Positions 1 to 6,674 of a stretch of DNA of 64,000 nucleotides are shown piece after piece. Source of the stretch: an uncultured Opitutia bacterium (GTDB lineage Bacteria > Verrucomicrobiota > Verrucomicrobiia > Opitutales > Opitutaceae); contig CAIUOU010000147.1 of assembly GCA_903900845.1 (NCBI GenBank), positions 1-64,000 of the forward strand. Reading direction: 5' to 3'. Each line of letters begins with the position of its first letter. Positions within the stretch are counted from its first letter, which is position 1. The notes below the pieces were generated by a model. That model was not told where the DNA came from, did not search any database, and was given only the letters and a program-made list of their open reading frames with translations. Position numbers and translations under genes: made by a program.

Positions 1-91
1 GCCGCTGGAGTAACGAACGGAGCCGGTTGTTCGCTGACTTCACCTGGCTATTGGCCGCACTCGCCGCCCTTCCCTATCGCCCCCTCCTCTC

Positions 92-871
92 ATGACTCCC
101 CCGCTTGTCCTCTCCGACCAGCTCATCCTCGTCACCGGCGGAGCCGGCTACCTCGGCCGGCCGATCGTGGCGGCGCTCGACGCCGCCGGCGCCACCGTCG
201 TCTGCTGTGATCTGCCTGGCCGGAGCGAGGCCTTCGTGCGCGAGGCCGCGCTCCGGCGCACGACGCCGGTGAGCGCCAACGTCGACTCCGCCGCGGCGGC
301 CGAGGCCCTCGTCGCCGAAGTCGTGGGCCGTCACGGCGTGCCCGACGGTGTCGTCCACCTCGCCTACGCCTCCTCGTCCGGTGAGACGCTCGAGTCGCTG
401 CCGGCGGCGACCTTCGATGCCACGCTCACTCGCGGGCTTACGCCCGCCTTCGCGCTGGGCCGGGCCGCCGCCGAGGCGATGAAGGCGCGGGGACGCGGCA
501 GTCTCGTGTTTTTCGCCAGCATGTACGGGGTGGTTGCACCCGACCCTCGGATCTACCGGGAACCGCTCAAGCCCAACCCGATCGACTACGGCGTGGGCAA
601 GGCCGGCCTGCTGCAGCTCGCGCGGTACTTCGCGGTGCACTACGGCCCGCACGGCGTCCGCTGCAACTGTGTCACGCCCGGACCGTTTCCCAACCCGGCC
701 GTCCAGGCGCAGCATCCGGACTTCATCGCCGAGCTGAACCGCAAGACCGCGCTCCAACGCGTCGGACGCAACGGGGAGATCGTCGGACCGACCCTGTTCC
801 TGCTTTCGGACGCCGCCAGCTACGTCACCGGCCACAGTCTCGTGGTCGACGGCGGATGGACCACCCAGTAA
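92..871 (+). CDS. SDR family oxidoreductase, PtmA-like
   Basis: Cytosolic NAD(P)-dependent short-chain dehydrogenase/reductase of normal length (259 aa). The Rossmann glycine loop TGGAGYLG is at residues 15-22, the catalytic serine is probably S143 (ASMYG), and the Y166-x3-K170 pair (YGVGK) is intact. The C-terminus carries the SDR signature VTGHSLVVDGGW. The stretch ASMYGVVAPDPRIY and the later VTPGPFPNP resemble, from memory, the PtmA-type SDRs of nonulosonic-acid and flagellin-glycan loci; the substrate is not readable from sequence. It opens a plus-strand run with two Gfo/Idh/MocA genes, an aldolase and a second similar SDR at 3990, which suggests one pathway. The ATG at 92 is used because it sits just before the first beta strand. 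Confidence 0.9.
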   Translation: MTPPLVLSDQLILVTGGAGYLGRPIVAALDAAGATVVCCDLPGRSEAFVREAALRRTTPVSANVDSAAAAEALVAEVVGRHGVPDGVVHLAYASSSGETLESLPAATFDATLTRGLTPAFALGRAAAEAMKARGRGSLVFFASMYGVVAPDPRIYREPLKPNPIDYGVGKAGLLQLARYFAVHYGPHGVRCNCVTPGPFPNPAVQAQHPDFIAELNRKTALQRVGRNGEIVGPTLFLLSDAASYVTGHSLVVDGGWTTQ

Positions 872-924
872 CCTCGTCCCGCGGACCCGCCCCGTCCGGT
901 TCCGGCGCCCGTCCCTCCCTCTCC

Positions 925-1923
925 ATGTCGCCTTCCACCTCCGTTCTCGTCATCGGCTGCGGCGGCATCGGCGAGCGCCACCTGCGGTGCTTCCAGAAGA
1001 CGGGGCGCGCGAGCGTGATTGCGTGCGACGCCGATGCGGGGCGCCGGGAGCGGATGGCGGCGACGTACGGCGTGCCGGTGGCGGCCGATGCCAACGCGGC
1101 GATCGCCGGCGGGGACGTGACGGGGGTCGTGATCTGCACCCCGGCGCACACCCACGTGCCGCTGGCGCGCGCGGCGCTCTCGGCCGGCCGGCATGTGCTG
1201 ATCGAGAAACCTCTCTCCACCTCGCTGGACGGAGTCGCTGAACTGATCACGGAGCGGGATCGTACCGGGCGGCAAGCCGCGGTGGCCTACGTTTACCGGG
1301 TTTTTCCGTTCCTCGTCGCGGCGCGCGAATTCATCCAACGCGGGGAGTTTGGCCCGGTGCGCGAGGTGACTGCCGTGAGCGGGCAATGCTACCCGGCGTT
1401 CCGGCCCGACTACCGGGATATCTACTACCGCGACCGCGCAACCGGCGGCGGAGCGATCCAGGACGCGATCACGCATGTCGTGAACTGGGTGGAGAGCGTC
1501 ATCGGTCCGGCCGACCGCCTCGCCTGCGACTGCTCTCGCCAGGTGCTGGAGGGCGTGAACGTGGAGGACACCGTGCACATCACCGCGCGCCACGGCGGGG
1601 TGCTCGCCAGCTACGCCCTGAATCAATTCCAGACGCCGAACGAGAACGTCGTGCAGTTCAACGCTGCGGGCGGCAGCGTGCGGATCGAGCTGCACCGGCA
1701 ACGCTGGGGCACGTTCGCCGCCGGCGCGGCCGACTGGACGTGGCACGACACGCCGGTGCCGGATCGCGACTCCCACTTCATCGCCCAGGCGAACGCCTTT
1801 CTCGATCAAATCGAGGGACAGCCCGCCAAACTCTGCTCCCTCGAGTCCGCGGCCCAGACCCTGCGCTTCAACCTCGCCGCGCTGTCCTCCGCTGAAACCG
1901 GCACGCGGGTGGAAGTGCGGTAG
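925..1923 (+). CDS. Gfo/Idh/MocA family oxidoreductase
   Basis: NAD(P)-dependent sugar or cyclitol oxidoreductase, 332 aa. The N-terminal Rossmann fold shows the classic loop VLVIGCGGIGERH (residues 7-19), and the family EKP motif is at E94-K95-P96. The C-terminal half has the GGGAIQDAITHVVNWVES block, where Gfo/Idh/MocA enzymes place substrate-binding histidines. The frame is open back to 856, which would overlap the preceding SDR by 16 bases, but that extension is Pro/Ser-rich and not part of the fold, so the ATG at 925 is preferred. It lies 53 bases after the SDR and is probably cotranscribed. Substrate unknown; an amino or deoxy sugar nucleotide or a free sugar acid would fit the neighbours. 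Confidence 0.88.
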   Translation: MSPSTSVLVIGCGGIGERHLRCFQKTGRASVIACDADAGRRERMAATYGVPVAADANAAIAGGDVTGVVICTPAHTHVPLARAALSAGRHVLIEKPLSTSLDGVAELITERDRTGRQAAVAYVYRVFPFLVAAREFIQRGEFGPVREVTAVSGQCYPAFRPDYRDIYYRDRATGGGAIQDAITHVVNWVESVIGPADRLACDCSRQVLEGVNVEDTVHITARHGGVLASYALNQFQTPNENVVQFNAAGGSVRIELHRQRWGTFAAGAADWTWHDTPVPDRDSHFIAQANAFLDQIEGQPAKLCSLESAAQTLRFNLAALSSAETGTRVEVR

Positions 1924-1957
1924 CGACAGATTCGAATGAAGAGCCCCGGCAGTTTTG

Positions 1958-2062
1958 CCCACAGAACACACAGAATCCACGGAAGTTTAGTTTCCGTGTT
2001 TTCAGTGTGTTCCGTGGGGCATGATGGTTCTACCCCACCCTCCGTGCCTCCGTGTCTCCGTG
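1958..2062. repeat. Imperfect palindrome plus three tandem octamers (REP-like)
   Basis: The 179-base gap between the two Gfo/Idh/MocA genes holds an inverted repeat with 27-base arms (1958-1984 and 1992-2018, about 23 of 27 positions complementary) around a 7-base AT-rich loop. The arms contain CCACAGAACACACAGAA and the matching TTCAGTGTGTTCCGTGG. Just downstream, 2039-2062 is three tandem octamers: CCTCCGTG, CCTCCGTG, TCTCCGTG. Base composition is lower in GC than the flanking genes. This looks like a dispersed intergenic palindrome rather than a terminator, as there is no T-tract. A regulatory role is possible but not shown. Confidence 0.7.
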
Positions 2063-2102
2063 GTGAAGCCGATTGGGTTCTGACTAATTTCCACGCCCTC
2101 TC

Positions 2103-3065
2103 ATGACTTCACCGCTGCGTCTCGCCATGCTCGGGATGATCCCGGGCAACGGGCATCCGTACTCCTGGTCCGCCATCGTGAACGGTTTCGATCCGGAGGC
2201 GATGGCCGCCTGCCCCTACCCGGTCATCCCGCGCTACCTCGGCGCGCAGCCCGCCGGCACCGTGCGCATTCCGGAAGCGCAGGTGACTCATCTCTGGACC
2301 GACAACCCGGCCGAGGCTCCGGCCGTCGCGGCCGCCGCGCTCATCCCAAACGTCGTCGCCCAACCCGAGGACGTGATCGGCAAGGTCGACGCCGTGCTCA
2401 TCGCGACCGACGACGGCTTCGACCACGTGCGCCGCGCGCGGCCGTTCGTGGAGGCCGGCCTGCCGGTCTTCATCGACAAACCGCTGGCGTTAACGGTCGA
2501 GGACCTGCGCACCTTCGCGCAGTGGGAAAAAGCCGGCGCGCGTCTCCTTTCCTCGAGCGGGCTGCGCTATGCGCCGGAGATTGTGCCGTACATCGAAGGC
2601 GCGGGACGCGCCGCGCTCGGGGAACTGCGCTGGATCTCGGGCGTCAGTACCAAGACCTGGGAACGCTACTGCATCCACCTGCTGGAGCCCATCGCACGTC
2701 TGCTCGGGACGGGTTTCGATTCGGTGCGGTTGGAATCGCCCGCGGCCGGCGTCGAGATCGCCCACCTCACGCATCGCTCGGGCGTGCAGATCACGCTTCC
2801 GGTCATCGCCGATGGCGGCGCCACCTTCGGTACCCTGCACCTTTGCGGCACCGGTGGCCAGGTCACGCTGCGCCTCGCCGACACCTACACCGCTTTTCGC
2901 GGACAATTGCTCGAGTTCATCGCCTTCGCCCGTGGCGGCCGACCCACCTACGCCTTCAGCGAGACGATCGAGCTGATGTCCGTCTTGGTAGCCGGTATCC
3001 GCAGCCGTAACGAAGGCTCGCGCCGCGTGGGCATCGGCGAAATCGTCGCCTCACTTTCCCCATGA
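2103..3065 (+). CDS. Gfo/Idh/MocA oxidoreductase with atypical nucleotide loop
   Basis: 320-aa oxidoreductase of the Gfo/Idh/MocA superfamily, predicted cytosolic. The catalytic-lysine motif is present as D125-K126-P127 (VFIDKPL), and the second domain follows at GELRWISGVSTKTWERY. The N-terminal strand reads MLGMIPGNGHPYSWSAI, so the usual GxGxxG loop is replaced by a GNGHPYSW-type loop. I recall this variant from oxidoreductases in polysaccharide loci, but the cofactor needs testing. Its stop overlaps the next gene's start by four bases (ATGA), so it is translationally coupled to the HpcH-type aldolase. It is not a close copy of the preceding Gfo protein. Confidence 0.85.
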   Translation: MTSPLRLAMLGMIPGNGHPYSWSAIVNGFDPEAMAACPYPVIPRYLGAQPAGTVRIPEAQVTHLWTDNPAEAPAVAAAALIPNVVAQPEDVIGKVDAVLIATDDGFDHVRRARPFVEAGLPVFIDKPLALTVEDLRTFAQWEKAGARLLSSSGLRYAPEIVPYIEGAGRAALGELRWISGVSTKTWERYCIHLLEPIARLLGTGFDSVRLESPAAGVEIAHLTHRSGVQITLPVIADGGATFGTLHLCGTGGQVTLRLADTYTAFRGQLLEFIAFARGGRPTYAFSETIELMSVLVAGIRSRNEGSRRVGIGEIVASLSP

Positions 3066-3886
3066 AACTTCGCCGCAGCCGCCTGCTTTCCCTCGTGCGC
3101 GAGGGCCAGCTGGTCACCTCGTTCAAGGCCAACCTCAACGACCCGCGCGTCATCGAGATCGCGGGTCTCTGCGGCTGCGATGCCGTGTGGATCTGCAACG
3201 AACACGTCCCCAACGACTGGACGAATCTTGAGCACCAGATCCGCGCCGCGCGCCTGCACGACATGGACTCGCTGGTGCGTATCACGAAGGGCTCGTACAG
3301 CGACTACATCCGGCCGTTCGAGGCCGACGCGACCGGCATCATCGTGCCCCACGTCGGCTCGGCCGACGAGGCGCGGCAGATCGTCGATTGGGTGCGCTGC
3401 CATCCGGTCGGCAAACGCCCGCTCGACGGCGGCAACACCGACGGCAAGTACTGCCTGATCCCGATCACGGACTACACCCGGCACACCAACGAGGAGCGGG
3501 TCGTGGTGATGCAGATCGAATCGCCCGAAGCGCTGGCGAACGTTGAGGCCATCGCCGCCGTGCCCGGCTACAACGGCCTGATGTTCGGCCCCGGCGACTT
3601 CAGCCACCGCATTGGCAAGGTCGGCCAGATCGACGACCCCGAGGTAGTCGCCGCCCGCAAGCGCGTCGCCGCCGCCGCCCGCCGCCACGGCAAGTTCATC
3701 ATGTCCTCGGGCATCTTCCAGCCGTTCAGCGACCTCGTCGCCGAGGGCACGCAGGTCTTCAACATCGGCGCCGACGTACTCGCCCTAGGCGCCTACGTGA
3801 AACAACGCCTCGAACTCGTCCGTGGCCACGTCGACGGCCTCCCCGCCGACCTCAAACCCAAAGCCCGTTCCCCGTACGGCGGGTGA
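3062..3886 (+). CDS. HpcH/HpaI aldolase family protein (first copy)
   Basis: Class II, metal-dependent aldolase of the HpcH/HpaI/citrate-lyase-beta family, 274 aa, expected to cleave or form 2-keto-3-deoxy acids with pyruvate as one half. Visible catalytic features are the general-base histidine H48 (CNEHVPND), the arginine strand SLVRI, and metal ligands E153 (MQIESPEA) and D179 (GPGDFS). The start codon overlaps the preceding oxidoreductase stop (ATGA). A diverged second copy lies at 11577, so the locus has two such enzymes. The natural acceptor aldehyde cannot be inferred. The 103-base gap downstream carries another palindromic element. Confidence 0.88.
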   Translation: MKLRRSRLLSLVREGQLVTSFKANLNDPRVIEIAGLCGCDAVWICNEHVPNDWTNLEHQIRAARLHDMDSLVRITKGSYSDYIRPFEADATGIIVPHVGSADEARQIVDWVRCHPVGKRPLDGGNTDGKYCLIPITDYTRHTNEERVVVMQIESPEALANVEAIAAVPGYNGLMFGPGDFSHRIGKVGQIDDPEVVAARKRVAAAARRHGKFIMSSGIFQPFSDLVAEGTQVFNIGADVLALGAYVKQRLELVRGHVDGLPADLKPKARSPYGG

Positions 3887-3888
3887 CG

Positions 3889-3985
3889 AAGGACCAAGGG
3901 GCTAAAGGGCTAAAAATCAGCGACCAACAGCCAATCCTCCGCCGTCAGTCCATTCGTCCCTTGAACCCTTAGTCCTTTCGCCCTT
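3889..3985. repeat. Imperfect purine/pyrimidine palindrome between aldolase and SDR
   Basis: The gap begins with a purine-rich arm (AAGGACCAAGGGGCTAAAGG, from 3889) and ends with its approximate reverse complement (around CCCTTAGTCCTTTCGCCCTT, to 3985). The two arms pair over roughly 25 bases with several mismatches, and about 40 bases separate them. It differs in sequence from the palindrome at 1958 but has the same design and sits in the same gene run. No T-tract follows, so a simple terminator is unlikely. Confidence 0.55.
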
Positions 3986-3989
3986 CCCG

Positions 3990-4772
3990 ATGTCTACTCC
4001 CAACTTTTCCCTCGCCGGCAAGGTGATCGTGCAGTCGGGCGGGAGCGGTCTGCTCGGGCGCGCGCTCGTCTCGGGCCTGGCGGGCTGCGGCGCGACACTC
4101 GTGGTGGCGTCGCGCGACGCGGCCAAGCTGGAGCCCCACGCCGCCGCCGAGCGCGCCGCGGGACGCAGGGTGTACGCCGAGACGGTTGATATCGTTGACG
4201 AGACTTCGGTGCATGCGCTGCGCGACCGCGTGCTCGCGGCCCACGGACGCATCGATGGGTTCGTGTTCAACGCCGTCTCCCGCCCGATGCGGAAAATGGG
4301 CGACGATCTCGCCGCGTGGCGCGCCTCGATGGAGACGAACGCCACCGGTTTCTTCGCGATCACGCGCGCGATGGCCGACGCCATCGCCGAGGGTGGCGGC
4401 GGCAGCGTCGTGAACATCGCGTCGATGCAGGGTATGATTGGGATGAACCCCTGGCTGTACGAGGGCACGACGATGGGGGTCCCGCCCGACTACTTCTTTC
4501 ACAAGGGCGGCATGATCAACCTTACCCGCCACCTCGCCTCACACTACGGCCCGCAGAAGGCGCGCGTGAACGTTGTTTCCCCCGGCGGCATCTACAACCC
4601 CGCCAACCCGCAGGCACCCGCCTTCCTCGAACGTTACGGCAAGATGACCATGCTCGGACGTATGGCCGAGGCGTCGGAGGTCACCGGCGCTGTTGTCTTC
4701 CTGCTCAGCGACGCCTCCACCTACATCACCGGCACCAACCTCGTCGTCGACGGCGGCTACACGGCAAAGTGA
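3990..4772 (+). CDS. SDR family oxidoreductase, PtmA-like (second copy)
   Basis: 260-aa short-chain dehydrogenase with a GGSGLLG glycine loop near residues 13-19, catalytic Y168-x3-K172 (YFFHK) and the C-terminal block YITGTNLVVDGGY. It parallels the SDR at 92, sharing a [LV][ST]PG[GP]xxNP block after the active site and a long insertion between the serine strand (ASMQG) and the catalytic tyrosine. The two are diverged paralogues and probably act on related substrates or on successive steps. It closes the five-gene plus-strand run; the only later plus-strand neighbour before the TonB operon is the VapBC pair. Confidence 0.9.
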   Translation: MSTPNFSLAGKVIVQSGGSGLLGRALVSGLAGCGATLVVASRDAAKLEPHAAAERAAGRRVYAETVDIVDETSVHALRDRVLAAHGRIDGFVFNAVSRPMRKMGDDLAAWRASMETNATGFFAITRAMADAIAEGGGGSVVNIASMQGMIGMNPWLYEGTTMGVPPDYFFHKGGMINLTRHLASHYGPQKARVNVVSPGGIYNPANPQAPAFLERYGKMTMLGRMAEASEVTGAVVFLLSDASTYITGTNLVVDGGYTAK

Positions 4773-4820
4773 CGCCGGGCGCGCTTCCGGCGACTGCTGC
4801 GGTTAGACGAGAGTCGCTGC

Positions 4821-4838
4821 TGTATCTACCGTATATCC
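4821..4838 (+). promoter_or_regulatory. AT-rich direct repeat before vapB
   Basis: GTATCTACC (4822-4830) is followed at once by GTATATCC (4831-4838), a near-perfect tandem repeat ending one base before the vapB ATG at 4839. It stands out as AT-rich in GC-rich DNA. VapBC complexes usually repress their own promoter by binding repeats here, so this is a candidate operator. No ribosome-binding site is visible between it and the ATG, which leaves open a leaderless start. Confidence 0.4.
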
Positions 4839-5081
4839 ATGACCGCCATCACCGCGAAAGTCTTCCAGTCGGGAAACTCGCAGGCTCTTCGTCTTCCGAA
4901 GGCGCTCCGCCTCAAGTCGTCCACGGTCAAACTAGTCCGGACTGCGGACGGCTTTTCCGTGCACGATGAGCAGGCCCGGGCGAGCCGGATCCGGGCCTTC
5001 GCGGCGCCGGGGGGAAGTTGCCCTGACTTTCCGGAGGTCGCCGGCAATCAGGCGGCCAACATCAAACGCGACTGGGAATGA
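4839..5081 (+). CDS. vapB: VapB-type antitoxin, AbrB/SpoVT fold
   Basis: 80-aa antitoxin. The N-terminal half (about residues 3-45) is a MazE/AbrB-type DNA-binding domain, with the signature AKVFQSGNSQALRLPKALR. The tail (about 46-80), ending in KRDWE, should wrap around and block the toxin. Its stop overlaps the start of the PIN toxin gene (ATGA), the usual antitoxin-first arrangement. By family, the complex probably represses its own promoter, and the AT-rich repeat just upstream is the likely site. The pair sits between the sugar-enzyme run and a convergent sialidase-like gene, so it may be an acquired cassette. Confidence 0.88.
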   Translation: MTAITAKVFQSGNSQALRLPKALRLKSSTVKLVRTADGFSVHDEQARASRIRAFAAPGGSCPDFPEVAGNQAANIKRDWE

Positions 5082-5494
5082 TCTACCTGCCTGACGCCAA
5101 CGCCTTCTCGGCGTATCTCTCCGGAAAGTCGCCTTCCCTCACCACGCGGATGCAGGCGGAGTTTGCCGCCGGCTCATTGCGCCTGTCGGTCATGGTCATG
5201 GCGGAGCTGGAGTTCGGCGCGGAAAAGGCGCGGCGCCAAAGGGGAACGACCCGCTTTATCTGCCGCGTGGAATCACTCCGAGGACAACTGGAGATGGAGC
5301 TGTTGGGACCACAGTTCCCCCGGCATTACGCGCCGGTGCGCAACCAACTGGAGGCTGCGGGACACAAGATTGGCGATCGAGACACCATCATCGCGTCCCA
5401 CGCCTTGCTGCTCGGAGCCACTCTCGTGACCCGTAACAGCCGCGAGTCCTCCCGCATCGCGGGACTTCAAGTGGAGAACCTGGAGGCGGATTAG
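5078..5494 (+). CDS. vapC: VapC-type toxin, PIN-domain ribonuclease
   Basis: 138-aa PIN-domain RNase. The acidic metal-binding residues are recognisable: D6 (LPDANAF), E43 (VMAELEFGAEK) and D102 in the IG-x2-D-x2-IA motif (IGDRDTIIA). The C-terminal strand GATLVTRNSRESSRI matches the VapC consensus, except that the usual phenylalanine after RE is serine. No truncation is seen, so the toxin is probably active and needs VapB. VapC toxins cleave tRNA or rRNA; the specific target cannot be read here. It ends 13 bases from the convergent sialidase-like gene. Confidence 0.9.
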   Translation: MIYLPDANAFSAYLSGKSPSLTTRMQAEFAAGSLRLSVMVMAELEFGAEKARRQRGTTRFICRVESLRGQLEMELLGPQFPRHYAPVRNQLEAAGHKIGDRDTIIASHALLLGATLVTRNSRESSRIAGLQVENLEAD

Positions 5495-5506
5495 CGTAAG
5501 TCCCGC

Positions 5507-6643
5507 TCACGGCGCCGCGCGGAACCACGCGAGCGGCACGCTCTTGAACTTCAGCGACAGGAGCTTTCCGCCCTTCGGGAAATCGTAGTACGTCAGCAGC
5601 GCGCGGCCCTCATGGAACGTCACGCTCGTGTAGGCGAACGTCGAATCGGGGTTGCCCTCGAGGTAGCGCGAGGGACTCCATGTCCTGCCTTCGTCAGCGG
5701 ACATCATCGTCGCCAACGGGGTGCGGGCCCCGCCGTGGTTCGCACCCAGCACGGTCTTCTCAGGGTTGCTCCACACGACCTTGGGATTCCACACGAGCAA
5801 CCAATCGCCGCCGGGCGTCACCGCCAGCGTCGCGGGTGACTCGGGTGACTCGACATCCCACGGCGCGGCGTCCGTCCACGTCTCGCCGCCGTCGCTGGAA
5901 AAGGACCGCCAGATGAACCCGGTTTGTGTGCGGATGATCTGCATCACCCGCCCGTCCTTGAGCTCGACCAGCCCCGGTTCCATCGCGCCGCGCTTCGGCG
6001 CCGAGAGCAGGGTGCGGCTGCGACGCCACGTGCGGCCGACATCGTCCGACAGGTAAACCGAGGTGCGGAAGTCATCATTCTTCGTCCAGACCTGCTTGCT
6101 CGAGGCGACCGGCGCCAGCAGGCGTCCCGACCGCAGCTGGATCACGCGAGCGTTGTTCATGACGTGGTAACCCGGGTCCGCGGTCACGAGCGTCGGCGTA
6201 CCCCAAGTGCGCGCGTCATCGGTCGAGCGTCGCACGTAAGCCTTCAGGTCGGTGAGGGAGTTCTTCTGGAGGAAGAAGAACAGCACGTCGCCGGTCCGGG
6301 AGCGCAGGAAGGAGACCGACATCACGTTCGCGCCGCCGATGTTCTCCTGCAGGGTGGATCGCGGCCCCCACGTCCGGCCGCCGTCGGCGGAAACCGCGGC
6401 CGAGATCCGTGCAGGCGCGTCGTCGCGGGAGCCCGCGTAGAAATCCGACCAGGCGACCAGCAGGCTGCCATCTCGCCGCACGAGCACGTCGGACTCGGTG
6501 TGGCGCGGATTGCCCTCGGTCGCGCGGGCGACGAAGGACTCGATGATCCCACCGTTGTCCGCGGAGGCCGGAATGGCCCGCAGCCCGGAGGCGACGGAAA
6601 GGAGAACGGCGAGGAGCCGAATAAACGGGAGATAGAAGCTCAC
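5507..6643 (-). CDS. Exported BNR/Asp-box sialidase-like protein
   Basis: 378-aa six-bladed beta-propeller of the sialidase-like BNR family. An N-terminal signal peptide (hydrophobic run to about residue 22, then AIPASA) predicts export. Five Asp-box-like repeats are visible, including SADGGRTW (85-92), SDDVGRTW, SSDGGETW and SADEGRTW. The N-terminal GNPRHTESDVLVRRDG block matches the BNR_2 subgroup. I could not place the full arginine triad of proven sialidases, so the substrate is open: sialic acid, another nonulosonic acid or a different sugar. It is the last gene of a minus-strand operon, 31 bases after the TonB receptor. Confidence 0.8.
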   Translation of the reverse strand: MSFYLPFIRLLAVLLSVASGLRAIPASADNGGIIESFVARATEGNPRHTESDVLVRRDGSLLVAWSDFYAGSRDDAPARISAAVSADGGRTWGPRSTLQENIGGANVMSVSFLRSRTGDVLFFFLQKNSLTDLKAYVRRSTDDARTWGTPTLVTADPGYHVMNNARVIQLRSGRLLAPVASSKQVWTKNDDFRTSVYLSDDVGRTWRRSRTLLSAPKRGAMEPGLVELKDGRVMQIIRTQTGFIWRSFSSDGGETWTDAAPWDVESPESPATLAVTPGGDWLLVWNPKVVWSNPEKTVLGANHGGARTPLATMMSADEGRTWSPSRYLEGNPDSTFAYTSVTFHEGRALLTYYDFPKGGKLLSLKFKSVPLAWFRAAP

Positions 6644-6674
6644 GATCGTAACGCGGGGACTCAGGGTGCTGCGC

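Noticed and set aside
1-91. Tail of a gene ending near position 13 (CCG CTG GAG TAA)
   Set aside because: Only four codons are visible, so it cannot be separated from chance.
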